From contig DASSPH010000061.1 in assembly GCA_035699745.1 (NCBI GenBank), positions 1 to 64,000 of the forward strand: 64,000 nt of DNA, in the 5' to 3' direction. Shown here piece after piece: positions 25,040 to 35,284 of this stretch. Both the position numbers and the translations under genes were made by a program. The first letter of the stretch is position 1. Every line of letters starts with the position of its first letter. Below the pieces are notes generated by a model. The model had not been told where the DNA came from and searched no databases. It saw only the letters and a list, made by a program, of their open reading frames with translations. Source of the DNA: Vicinamibacterales bacterium. GTDB lineage: Bacteria > Acidobacteriota > Vicinamibacteria > Vicinamibacterales > 2-12-FULL-66-21.

Positions 25040-26917
25040 CTGCCAACCGTCCGACGCATTTCGCCACAGCTCTTTCCTCTCACACTCACCGCGATCGGCG
25101 TCGTCTACGGCGACATCGGGACGAGCCCGCTGTATGCGATGCGCGAGTGTTTCTTCGGATCCCACTCCGTGCCCCCCACGCAGGCCAACGTGCTCGGCGT
25201 CCTCTCGCTGATCATCTACTCGCTGCTCGTCGTCATCTCCGTCAAGTACATCGCCGTCGTCATGCGGGCCGACAACCAGGGGGAAGGCGGCATCCTCGCC
25301 CTGACCGCGCTCCTGCCGCGCGCTGCCGCCAACCCGAAGCGGTGGAGCGTGTTCGTCCTGATGGGCATCTTCGGCGCCGCGCTGCTGTACGGCGACGGCA
25401 TGATCACGCCGGCGATCACCGTCCTCGGCGCTGTCGAAGGACTGAAGGTCGCCACGCCGCTGTTCGAGCCGTACGTGGTTCCGATCGCCGTCGGCATATT
25501 GATCGGGGTGTTTGCGGTGCAGCGGCACGGCACGCATCGCATCGGCCGGCTGTTCGGGCCGATCATGGTGCTGTGGTTCGCCGTCATCGCGATGCTCGGC
25601 ATCCGCTGGCTCGTGCGTGAACCCGTGGTGCTGAGCGCTGTCGATCCACGCCATGCGGTGGCGTTCTTCCGTGAGCACGGCGGGCACGGATTCGCGGTGC
25701 TCGGCGCCGTGTTCCTCGTCGTGACCGGCGGGGAGGCGCTCTACGCCGACATGGGGCACTTCGGCAAACGGCCGATCCGCGTGGCCTGGTTCGGTCTGGT
25801 GCTGCCTGCGCTGCTGCTGAACTACTTCGGCCAGGGCGCGCTGCTGCTGCAGAATCCGCGCGCGGCCGAACAGCCGTTCTTCCTGCTGGCACCCGACTGG
25901 GCGCTGTTCCCGCTCGTCGGACTCGCGACGGCGGCAGCGATCATCGCCTCCCAGGCGCTGATTTCCGGCGCCTTCTCACTGACGCGGCAGGCCATTCAGC
26001 TCGGGTATGCGCCGCGTCTGGATATCGCGCACACGTCCTCGCACGAGATCGGCCAGGTGTACGTGCCGCAGGTCAACTGGGCCCTGATGCTCAGCACCAT
26101 CGCGATCGTGATCGCCTTCGGGTCGTCAACCGCGCTGGCCGCCGCCTACGGCATTGCCGTCACGCTGACGATGATCATCACCGCGATCCTGCTTCACGTC
26201 ATCGCGACGGAGCGATGGCGGTGGCCGGTGTGGATCGCCTTCACGGTGACCGGGATCTTCCTCAGCATCGACCTGGCGTTCTTTGGCGCCAACGCCCTCA
26301 AGATTGCGCACGGCGGCTGGCTGCCGCTGGCCATAGGCGGTGTGCTCTTCACGCTGATGACCACCTGGAAGACCGGGCGCCAGATCGTCGCACAGCGACT
26401 GACGGCGCGGGCCGTGCCGCTCGAGCAATTCCTGGCCACGGTGGCGGAGAGCCGCCCGGCTCGCGTCCCCGGAACCGCGGTGTTCATGACGGCGCAGCCG
26501 CGCGGCACGCCGCCGGCGCTCGCCCACAACTTGCGCTACAACAAGGTGCTGCATTCACGGGTGGTGACCTTGATGGTGGCAACGCAGCCGGTTCCTCATG
26601 TGCCGGCCAGCGAACAGATTGCCCTCCAGTCGCTCGGCCAGGGTGTCTTCGACCTCGTGGTGCAGTACGGCTTCATGGAAGACCCCGACGTCCCAGCCGC
26701 GCTCCGGCAGGCGAAGGCGCAGGGGCTCGAGCTCGACGACCAGGACGTCACCTACTTTCTGGGAAGAGAGACGCTGATTGTCAGCCGTGTTTCGGGTATG
26801 GCGACCTGGCGGGAACACCTGTTCGTGCTGATGGCCCGCAACGCGGTCCGGGCAACGGCCTTCTTCCGCCTGCCGCCGGAGCGCGTCGTCGAACTGGGCG
26901 TGCAGGTGGAGATCTGA
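25040..26917 (+). CDS. kup: Kup/Trk-type K+:H+ symporter
   Basis: 625 residues with about 12 transmembrane helices and a cytoplasmic C-terminal domain. The first helix carries the family signature LTAIGVVYGDIGTSPLYAMRECF; NQGEGGILAL and LLYGDGMITPAITVLGAVEGL follow. It imports potassium with protons and is the constitutive or low-pH system that complements Kdp. The signature begins upstream of the first ATG (25139), and no in-frame ATG, GTG or TTG exists before it. CTG 25040, preceded by GGAGG at 25031-25035, is therefore the best start and gives the usual family length. Next gene 49 bp downstream is the KdpD-type kinase. Confidence 0.92.
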   Translation: MPTVRRISPQLFPLTLTAIGVVYGDIGTSPLYAMRECFFGSHSVPPTQANVLGVLSLIIYSLLVVISVKYIAVVMRADNQGEGGILALTALLPRAAANPKRWSVFVLMGIFGAALLYGDGMITPAITVLGAVEGLKVATPLFEPYVVPIAVGILIGVFAVQRHGTHRIGRLFGPIMVLWFAVIAMLGIRWLVREPVVLSAVDPRHAVAFFREHGGHGFAVLGAVFLVVTGGEALYADMGHFGKRPIRVAWFGLVLPALLLNYFGQGALLLQNPRAAEQPFFLLAPDWALFPLVGLATAAAIIASQALISGAFSLTRQAIQLGYAPRLDIAHTSSHEIGQVYVPQVNWALMLSTIAIVIAFGSSTALAAAYGIAVTLTMIITAILLHVIATERWRWPVWIAFTVTGIFLSIDLAFFGANALKIAHGGWLPLAIGGVLFTLMTTWKTGRQIVAQRLTARAVPLEQFLATVAESRPARVPGTAVFMTAQPRGTPPALAHNLRYNKVLHSRVVTLMVATQPVPHVPASEQIALQSLGQGVFDLVVQYGFMEDPDVPAALRQAKAQGLELDDQDVTYFLGRETLIVSRVSGMATWREHLFVLMARNAVRATAFFRLPPERVVELGVQVEI

Positions 26918-26930
26918 CGGTTCCCTGGAT

Positions 26931-26959
26931 TTGACCCCGCGTTCCCGCCAGCGTATGTT
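26931..26959 (+). promoter_or_regulatory. sigma70-type promoter of the KdpD-type kinase gene
   Basis: TTGACC (26931-26936), 17-base spacer, TATGTT (26954-26959). Predicted transcription would begin at or next to GTG 26967, giving a leaderless mRNA. Confidence 0.6.
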
Positions 26960-26966
26960 CCGGGCC

Positions 26967-28481
26967 GTGCGGCGATGGCGGCACGATGCCTTCGTGAGTA
27001 CCGCGGCGCTCGTCGCCATCGCCGCGGTCGTCACCGTGCTGCGAACGGCGCAGCCCCATCCCAACCCCACCATCGCGGCGCTGCTCTTCCTGCTCATCGT
27101 CCTCATGGCGGCGACCGTCGCGCAGCTCCGCGTGTCGATCGCGATCGCCGTGGCAGCCATGCTCGCGTTCAACTTCTTCCTGCTGCCGCCGTTCTACACG
27201 CTCACCATCGCCGACCCGCAGAACTGGGTGGCGCTGTTCGTGTTCGTCGTGGTTGCGGTCATCGCCAGTCAGCTCTCCGCCGTTGCGCGACGCCGCGCAA
27301 CGGAAGCCGAGACCAGCAAGCAGGAAGTGACGCGCCTGTTCGATCTCAGCCGCGACATTCTGCTCACCACCGACAGCGGCCGCGCGGTCGCCGACGTCGC
27401 GCGCTACGTGGCGCTTCGGTTCGACGTGGACGCCGCCGCGATCTGCCTGCCCACCGACCACGGCTGGGAACTGCACCAGGGGGGCAGGAAGTCCGTGGAG
27501 CCATCGGCGCAGCAACTCGACGAGGCGCTCGCCCGGCTGCGCGGCCCGCTCGAATACGATGCACGTCGGCGCGCGTACGGCGGGCACATGCGGTTGGACC
27601 GGCCGGACGGCGCCCGCGTGACGCTGGTACCCTTGCGGCTGGGCACGAAACCGCTCGGCCTGCTCGCCGTCAGGTCCACCCACCTCGAAGTCGGCACGCT
27701 CGATGCGCTCGGCGGTGTCGTCGCCATCGCAATCGAGCGCGCGCACTTTCTCGCCGAGCGCAAGAAAGCGGAATTGGCGAGCCAGCGCGCCGATCTGGCG
27801 TCGGCCCTCCTGGCCTCGTTCAGCCATGACCTGCGCACGCCGGTCACCTCCGTCCGTGTGGCCGTCACCAACCTGCTGGACCCCGGCCTTCCGGCCGACG
27901 AGCGGCAGGGCCAGGGGCAGCTTGCGCTTCAGCAGCTGGACCGTCTGAACCGGCTGTTTGCCGACATTCTCGACATGGCCAGGATCGACGCGGCTGCGGT
28001 CAACCCCGAGCGCCAGTGGGTCTCGCCGGCGGACGTCGTCGATGCCGCCATCGCGCATGCCGGTCCAGCCCTGAGCGCACACACACTCCGCATCGACGCC
28101 GACAGTGAGCACGAAATCTCCATCGATCCCAGGCTGACGTCCACCGCCCTGGCGCACGTGCTCGAGAACGCCGTCCGGTATTCGCCCGCCGCGGCGCCAA
28201 TCGCCGTGCGCGCCTGGACCGACGATGACGGTGCCCACTTTGCGGTCCGCGATCATGGCCCTGGTCTTGACGCGTCCGACCTCGATCACGTGTTCGAGCC
28301 GTTCTACCGGAGCCCGAAGACGCGGCACGCCACCGGCACCGGTCTGGGTCTGGCGATCACGCGCGGTCTGCTCGCCGCAGAGGGTGGCCGCATCTGGTGC
28401 GAGAACGCCCTGGACGGTGGAGCGCAGTTTACGATTGCCGTGCCCGCGCCGGTGCGCGCCGCCAGCGCACCGGTCTCATAG
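26967..28481 (+). CDS. KdpD C-terminal-type sensor histidine kinase (DUF4118-GAF-HisKA-HATPase)
   Basis: 504 residues, corresponding to the C-terminal half of KdpD. Four closely spaced helices of a DUF4118 domain (AALLFLLIVLMAATVAQLRV, FNFFLLPPFYTLTI) are followed by a GAF-like domain, the H-box LASFSHDLRTPVTSVRV with His287, N-box HVLENAVRYSP, and G boxes DHGPGLD and GTGLGLAITRG. The usual N-terminal KdpD ATP-binding and USP domains are absent and are encoded separately at 33880. GTG 26967 is chosen over TTG 26931 and ATG 26955 because these overlap the promoter. It should phosphorylate KdpE, encoded 2 bp downstream. Confidence 0.87.
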   Translation: MRRWRHDAFVSTAALVAIAAVVTVLRTAQPHPNPTIAALLFLLIVLMAATVAQLRVSIAIAVAAMLAFNFFLLPPFYTLTIADPQNWVALFVFVVVAVIASQLSAVARRRATEAETSKQEVTRLFDLSRDILLTTDSGRAVADVARYVALRFDVDAAAICLPTDHGWELHQGGRKSVEPSAQQLDEALARLRGPLEYDARRRAYGGHMRLDRPDGARVTLVPLRLGTKPLGLLAVRSTHLEVGTLDALGGVVAIAIERAHFLAERKKAELASQRADLASALLASFSHDLRTPVTSVRVAVTNLLDPGLPADERQGQGQLALQQLDRLNRLFADILDMARIDAAAVNPERQWVSPADVVDAAIAHAGPALSAHTLRIDADSEHEISIDPRLTSTALAHVLENAVRYSPAAAPIAVRAWTDDDGAHFAVRDHGPGLDASDLDHVFEPFYRSPKTRHATGTGLGLAITRGLLAAEGGRIWCENALDGGAQFTIAVPAPVRAASAPVS

Positions 28482-28483
28482 CC

Positions 28484-29170
28484 ATGCCCTCACGCGTGCT
28501 GATCGTGGACGATGAGCCGGCGATTCTGGCCACCACCGCCCCCCTCCTGCGTGCGCGCGGCTACGAGGTATCCACGGCCATGTCGGCGAAAGCGTGCCTC
28601 GAGAGCGTCGAGCGGCTCGAGCCGGACTTGATCATCCTCGATCTCGGCTTGCCGGACCTCGATGGCGTCGAGGTCTGCCGGCTGCTGCGTGACGGACGGT
28701 CGATGCCGATCATCGTGCTCTCCGCTCGCGGCGGCGAGCGCGACAAGGTCGGCGCGCTGGATGCGGGGGCCGATGACTACGTCACCAAGCCGTTCGGCGC
28801 CGAGGAGCTCCTGGCGCGCATTCGCGTGGCCTTGCGCCGGGTGGAGTCGGCTCCCTCGAGCCAGGGCCTGCTCGTCCGCGGTGAGCTGGTGATCGATCGC
28901 GATCGTCACACGGTCACGCGCGCGGGGGACAAGCTGCGGCTGACACCCAAGGAGTTCGAGCTGCTGGTGTTCCTGGCGCAGCACCCCGGCCGGGTCATGA
29001 CGCATCGAGCCATTCTCAAGGCGATCTGGGGCCCGCACGCCGTCGATCAGCCCGAGCACCTCCGCGTCCTGCTCGGATCACTTCGAAAGAAGCTCGAGCG
29101 GGATCCCTCTCGTCCACGCTACATCGTGACCGAGCCCTGGGTCGGCTATCGTTTCGCCGATCCCGAGTAG
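28484..29170 (+). CDS. kdpE: KdpE response regulator
   Basis: 228 residues, OmpR family. Receiver with VDDE, Asp53 in [19 protein letters not shown] and VTKPFG; winged helix with [18 protein letters not shown], and [17 protein letters not shown]. The closing [13 protein letters not shown] is typical of KdpE. It activates the kdpFABC promoter under potassium limitation. ATG 28484 lies 2 bp after the kinase stop. Its last 25 bases overlap the 3' end of the convergent kdpC gene. Confidence 0.92.
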   Translation: MPSRVLIVDDEPAILATTAPLLRARGYEVSTAMSAKACLESVERLEPDLIILDLGLPDLDGVEVCRLLRDGRSMPIIVLSARGGERDKVGALDAGADDYVTKPFGAEELLARIRVALRRVESAPSSQGLLVRGELVIDRDRHTVTRAGDKLRLTPKEFELLVFLAQHPGRVMTHRAILKAIWGPHAVDQPEHLRVLLGSLRKKLERDPSRPRYIVTEPWVGYRFADPE

Positions 29171-29790
29171 CGCTCGTCGAGCGCCAGATTCAGCAGCAGA
29201 ACGTTCACCCGCGGCTCCCCCAGCACGCCAAACTGCCGCGGCTCCGTCAGCTCCGCGACGAGCCGCCTGATCCCGGCCTCGCTGACGCCCCGGTCGCGCG
29301 CCACACGCGGTACCTGGAACTCAGCCGCCGCAGGTGACAGGTGCGGATCGAGACCGGATGCCGATGCCGTCACCAGTTCGATCGGCACCGCCGCTCCGGG
29401 ATTGGCGGCCTGGAGCCGATCCCGCTCGGCCGCCACTCTCGCGACCAGCGCCGCGCTCGTCGGACCGAGGTTCGAACCGCCCGACGCCGCCGCATCGTAG
29501 CCGTCTCCCGCCGCCGATGGACGCGGCCAGAAATAGCCCGGGCCAGAGAAGCGCTGCCCGATGAGCGCCGACCCGACCACGACCCCGTGCCGGTCGATCA
29601 ACGATCCGTTCGCCCGCGCCGGAAACAACGCCTGGGCGGCCGCGGTGACCAGCAGCGGGTAGGCGAGCCCGCACACGAGCGTCGTCGCCACCGTGAAGGC
29701 CATCGCGACATAGAGCCGCCGCACCACGCCGATCGTGATCCCGGCAGCGGCGGTAATCCCCGAGGCAATCTCGAAACCGATGTTCGACAT
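29146..29790 (-). CDS. kdpC: K+-transporting ATPase subunit C
   Basis: 214 residues. One N-terminal helix ([22 protein letters not shown]) and a periplasmic domain with [52 protein letters not shown], and [11 protein letters not shown], all family signatures. KdpC stabilises the KdpAB complex and aids nucleotide affinity. The N-terminus is about 25 residues longer than in E. coli KdpC. Starts 4 bp after kdpB. Confidence 0.95.
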   Translation of the reverse strand: MSNIGFEIASGITAAAGITIGVVRRLYVAMAFTVATTLVCGLAYPLLVTAAAQALFPARANGSLIDRHGVVVGSALIGQRFSGPGYFWPRPSAAGDGYDAAASGGSNLGPTSAALVARVAAERDRLQAANPGAAVPIELVTASASGLDPHLSPAAAEFQVPRVARDRGVSEAGIRRLVAELTEPRQFGVLGEPRVNVLLLNLALDERYSGSAKR

Positions 29791-29794
29791 GACG

Positions 29795-31840
29795 TCACCC
29801 CAGTCCGAGCGCGGCGATCAGGACGTCGATGGCCTTGATGCCGACGAACGGCGCGACCAGGCCGCCCACGCCATAGACCAGCAGGTTGCGGCGCAACAGG
29901 CCCTCGGCGCCCTGCGGCCGATACGGGATCCCCTTCAGCGCTAGAGGCACCAGACAGACGATGACCACCGCATTGAAGATGACCGCGGACAGAATCGCCG
30001 ATTGCGGCGAGCGCAGACCCATGACGTTGAGGGCGGCGAGCCCGGGGAACGCGGTCAGGAACATGGCCGGGATGATCGCAAAGTACTTGGCTACGTCATT
30101 CGCGATCGAGAACGTGGTGAGCGCACCGCGCGTAATGAGCAGCTGCTTGCCGACTTCGACGACTTCGATGAGCTTCGTCGGGTTCGAGTCGAGGTCGACC
30201 ATGTTGCCGGCCTCTTTCGCCGCCTGCGTCCCGGTGTTCATCGCCACCCCGACATCCGCCTGCGCCAGCGCGGGAGCGTCGTTGGTGCCGTCGCCAGTCA
30301 TCGCGACGAGTTTCCCCTGCGCCTGCTCGCGCTTGATCAGCTCCAGCTTCGCCTCGGGCGTCGCTTCGGCGAGAAAGTCGTCGACGCCGGCTTCTGCCGC
30401 GATTGCCGCGGCGGTCAGGGGATTGTCCCCCGTGACCATGACGGTGCGGATGCCCATGGCCCGCAGGTGGGCGAACCGTTCGCGCATGCCGCCCTTCACC
30501 ACGTCTTTCAGGTGCACCACGCCGAGCGCCTGCGCGTTCTCTGCCACGACGAGCGGCGTCCCCCCGGATCGCGCGACGCGCTGCACGATGGTACGCAGCG
30601 CGTCCGGGACGGCGCCGCCACGCTGGGCGACATACCGCTCGATCGCGTCCGCCGCGCCTTTGCGAATATCGCGCCCGTCCACCTCGATGCCCGACATCCG
30701 GGTGGTCGCCGAGAACGGAATGAAGGTGGCTCGCTGCGGCGACAACTCGCGCTGGCGCAGACCGTAGCGCTCCTTGGCGAGCACGACGATGGAGCGGCCC
30801 TCGGGAGTTTCGTCGGCGAGCGACGCCAGCTGCGCCGCATCCGCGAGTTGCCGATCGGTCCGCCCCGGAACAGGAACGAACTCGGCCGCCTGACGGTTCC
30901 CGAGCGTGATGGTCCCCGTCTTGTCCAGCAGCAGCGTGTGGACGTCGCCGGCGGCTTCCACGGCCCGCCCCGACATCGCGAGGACATTGTGCTGCACCAT
31001 GCGGTCCATGCCGGCGATGCCGATCGCGGAGAGCAGTCCTCCAATCGTCGTCGGGATGAGGCAGACCAGCAGCGACACCAGCACGAAGACGCTCTGCGGC
31101 GCGTTCGAGTAGATCGCCAGCGGTTCGAGCGTGACGACTGCCACCAGGAAGACGATCGTGAGGCCGGACAGCAGGATGTTCAGCGCGATCTCGTTCGGCG
31201 TCTTCTGGCGCGCGGCGCCTTCGACGAGCGCGATCATGCGATCGAGAAAGGTCTCCCCCGGATTGGCGGTGATCCGGACCTTGATCCAGTCCGACAGCAC
31301 CCGCGTCCCGCCGGTCACCGCTGAGCGGTCGCCGCCCGCCTCGCGGATCACCGGAGCCGATTCGCCGGTGATCGCCGATTCGTCCACCGAGGCCACGCCC
31401 TCGACAATCTCGCCGTCGCCGGGGATCACCTCGCCTGCCGAGACCATCACCAGGTCCCCGCGCAGCAGCCGTGCCGCAGGGACCCGCTCGATGGCGTTGC
31501 CATAGACCACGCGATTGGCGAGGGTATCCGTCCTGGCGCGGCGGAGCGTGTCGGCCTGCGCCTTGCCGCGTCCCTCCGCCATCGCTTCCGCGAAGTTCGC
31601 AAACAGCACGGTCAGCCATAGCCACGCAACGATCTGCCCCTCGAACAGGAGGCCGCCGCGCCCGAGCGCCACATCGACGACGAACCGGCCGCTCACCAGC
31701 ACCGCGCCGACTTCCACGACGAACATCACCGGGGTGCGGGCCATCGTTGCCGGATTGAGCTTCCACAGCGCCGCGACGAGGGCGCCGCGAACGAGCCTCG
31801 GATCGAATCTCGACGCCGCTGACGAGCGCGTGCCTGACAC
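29795..31840 (-). CDS. kdpB: K+-transporting P-type ATPase subunit B
   Basis: 681 residues. Catalytic ATPase of the Kdp pump. The phosphorylation motif is [14 protein letters not shown], the actuator motif is [11 protein letters not shown], and the hinge/P-domain motifs are [21 protein letters not shown] and [10 protein letters not shown]. Hydrolysis drives inward K+ transport through KdpA. GTG start 4 bp after the kdpA stop. Confidence 0.97.
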   Translation of the reverse strand: MSGTRSSAASRFDPRLVRGALVAALWKLNPATMARTPVMFVVEVGAVLVSGRFVVDVALGRGGLLFEGQIVAWLWLTVLFANFAEAMAEGRGKAQADTLRRARTDTLANRVVYGNAIERVPAARLLRGDLVMVSAGEVIPGDGEIVEGVASVDESAITGESAPVIREAGGDRSAVTGGTRVLSDWIKVRITANPGETFLDRMIALVEGAARQKTPNEIALNILLSGLTIVFLVAVVTLEPLAIYSNAPQSVFVLVSLLVCLIPTTIGGLLSAIGIAGMDRMVQHNVLAMSGRAVEAAGDVHTLLLDKTGTITLGNRQAAEFVPVPGRTDRQLADAAQLASLADETPEGRSIVVLAKERYGLRQRELSPQRATFIPFSATTRMSGIEVDGRDIRKGAADAIERYVAQRGGAVPDALRTIVQRVARSGGTPLVVAENAQALGVVHLKDVVKGGMRERFAHLRAMGIRTVMVTGDNPLTAAAIAAEAGVDDFLAEATPEAKLELIKREQAQGKLVAMTGDGTNDAPALAQADVGVAMNTGTQAAKEAGNMVDLDSNPTKLIEVVEVGKQLLITRGALTTFSIANDVAKYFAIIPAMFLTAFPGLAALNVMGLRSPQSAILSAVIFNAVVIVCLVPLALKGIPYRPQGAEGLLRRNLLVYGVGGLVAPFVGIKAIDVLIAALGLG

Positions 31841-31844
31841 GGCT

Positions 31845-33545
<1,701 letters not shown>

Positions 33546-33555
33546 GCCAGCACCG

Positions 33556-33645
33556 TCAGAAACGTTCGGGATACAGCAGCGCCGCGAGCAGATAGATCAG
33601 CAACCCGACGGCGATCAGCAGTCCGATGAAGAGCTCGCCGGTCAT
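33556..33645 (-). CDS. kdpF: KdpF small subunit
   Basis: 29 residues, one transmembrane helix (FIGLLIAVGLLIYLLAALL) and the typical ending YPERF. It is a lipid-like stabiliser of the KdpABC complex. It sits directly before kdpA with the expected length, spacing and sequence. Confidence 0.9.
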   Translation of the reverse strand: MTGELFIGLLIAVGLLIYLLAALLYPERF

Positions 33646-33652
33646 GGGCGGC

Positions 33653-33739
33653 TCACCTGAGGCGCTCGCAGCCGGAGACGTACGCGGCGGCGGCGAGGAA
33701 GAACAGCAGTGTGATCGCGATGAACGCCGCGTCGCCCAT
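33653..33739 (-). CDS. 28-residue single-pass peptide at the head of the kdp operon
   Basis: Sequence pattern: GDAAFIAITLLFFLAAAAYV then SGCERLR. One transmembrane helix with a short Cys-containing basic tail. It ends 7 bp before kdpF in the same direction. I recall similar short frames in front of kdpF in other high-GC bacteria, but no function is established. It may be a second small Kdp accessory subunit. Confidence 0.6.
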   Translation of the reverse strand: MGDAAFIAITLLFFLAAAAYVSGCERLR

Positions 33740-33801
33740 TACCAGATCCCCTTCCTGGTGCCACGCACGATATCCATGGCTTCAGCATCGGCCCGGTGAC
33801 C

Positions 33802-33837
33802 GTAACGGAGCGATCAAAACTCCGTAAAAACTCCGTT
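33802..33837. promoter_or_regulatory. candidate KdpE operator between divergent kdp units
   Basis: AAAACTCCGTA and AAAACTCCGTT form a perfect 11-bp tandem repeat at 33816-33837 (10 of 11 bases identical). An inverted copy of the core, GTAACGGAG, lies at 33802-33810. Tandem repeats at 11-bp spacing on one DNA face are typical of OmpR-family sites. It lies about 65-100 bp upstream of the small kdp gene and 29 bp upstream of the -10 of the sensor gene. Confidence 0.6.
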
Positions 33838-33879
33838 AAGACCGTGCGATCGATCAGGCCGGCCCGTACGATGGCGATC

Positions 33880-35013
33880 GTGGCCGAGGATCGCCCCACT
33901 CCTGAGCAACTGCTCGCGCGCATGCAGCACGCGGAACGGGCGCGGCTGCGGATCTACATCGGGGCGGCGCCTGGTGTCGGCAAGACGTACGCGCTCCTGC
34001 GCGATGCGCACCGGGAGCGGCGGCAGGGGGTCGACGTCGTGATCGGGCTGGTGGAGACGTACGGGCGCGCTGAAACAGAGGCGCAGCTCCGCGATCTGGA
34101 GGTCGTTCCCAGGCGCGCGGTCCCCTACCGCGGCGTCGTCCTGGAGGAAATGGATCTCGACGCCATTCTCGCCCGCCGCCCCGAGCTGTGCGTCGTCGAC
34201 GAGCTCGCGCACAGCAACGCCGCCGGCGGCCGGCACGAGAAGCGCTACCAGGACGTGATCGAGCTGCTCGATCACGGCATCGGCGTGCTCACCGCGGTCA
34301 ACATTCAGCATCTCGAAACGCTGAACGACGCCGTCGGGCGCGTCACCGGCATCCGGGTCCGCGAAACCGTGCCCGACACGTTTCTCGCGCGAGCCGACGA
34401 AGTCGTCAACGTGGATATCACGGTCGAGGAGTTGCGCAGCCGGCTGCGCCAAGGCAAGGTCTACAAGCCTGAGCAGGTCGAGCAGGCGCTCACCCACTTC
34501 TTCACCGAAGGGAATCTCTCGACCCTGCGCGAGCTTGCCTTGCGTGCGGTGGCCGATGAAGTGGGTGCGAAAGCGGCCTCCTACCGGCAGCGCGAAGGCC
34601 TGGAGCCCGGGTTGATCCCCGAACGGGTGATGGTCTGCACCAGTTCCGCGGCGCAGGCGCCCCGCGTGCTGCGGACCGGCGCCCGCATCGCCGGCAGACT
34701 GGGTGCACGGTGGTACGCCGTCTATGTCGAGACACCCCGGGAGGCGCCGGGCCACATCGAGCCGGCGGATCGTGAAGCGCTGGCACGAAACCTGGCGCTG
34801 GCCGAGAGTCTCGGCGCGACCGTCGTCCGGGTCAAGGCGGATCGGCCGGCTGACGGCTTGATTGCGTTCGCCAAGCGCGAGGGGATCACGCACGTCATCT
34901 TCGGCCAGTCGGCGCGCTCGCGCCTCGAGATCCTCTGGAAAGGGTCGACCCTGAACCGGTTTCTCGAAGAGGTGCGCGACGCCGCGGTCCAGGTCGTGCC
35001 GTTCGACGCATAG
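33880..35013 (+). CDS. KdpD N-terminal sensor protein with USP domain (kinase-less)
   Basis: 377 residues equivalent to the cytoplasmic N-terminal half of KdpD. ATP-binding part: GAAPGVGKTYALL (Walker A), DVVIGLVETYGRAET, CVVDELAHSN (Walker B), HGIGVLTAVNIQHLETLND, and the FFTEGNLSTLRELALR end. A universal-stress-protein-like domain follows (about residue 245 on) and ends with THVIFGQSARSR, VVPFDA. There are no membrane helices and no kinase domain. It probably controls the separate kinase at 26967. GTG 33880 is chosen because a -10-like TACGAT (33867-33872) overlaps the in-frame ATG 33871. Confidence 0.85.
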   Translation: MAEDRPTPEQLLARMQHAERARLRIYIGAAPGVGKTYALLRDAHRERRQGVDVVIGLVETYGRAETEAQLRDLEVVPRRAVPYRGVVLEEMDLDAILARRPELCVVDELAHSNAAGGRHEKRYQDVIELLDHGIGVLTAVNIQHLETLNDAVGRVTGIRVRETVPDTFLARADEVVNVDITVEELRSRLRQGKVYKPEQVEQALTHFFTEGNLSTLRELALRAVADEVGAKAASYRQREGLEPGLIPERVMVCTSSAAQAPRVLRTGARIAGRLGARWYAVYVETPREAPGHIEPADREALARNLALAESLGATVVRVKADRPADGLIAFAKREGITHVIFGQSARSRLEILWKGSTLNRFLEEVRDAAVQVVPFDA

Positions 35014-35284
35014 ACGCGCAACATCCGACGATTTCCAACAGGGCCGCGCACACGACCAACGTCCGCCGTCCCGCCAGTCCGGTGACACCCAACGTGGCAA
35101 TCCGAGGTCCGGCTCACCGCCCGATGTCTGTTCGGTTGGAGGGTGCGAGCCGTTACACCAGTTATCGCTCAACAGGCGAGGCGGCTGCGGCTTCGTGCGA
35201 ACACGATACCCGTCGCGGTCGTCCGGACAGACCCTTCTAGGGCGTTCACCGAAACTCGAAATCCGCTTTCACGAGGAGGCTCAC

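Noticed and set aside
24956-25040. c-di-AMP (ydaO/kup) riboswitch upstream of kup
   Set aside because: Only one short hairpin is visible; the available leader is too short and lacks the conserved ydaO core.
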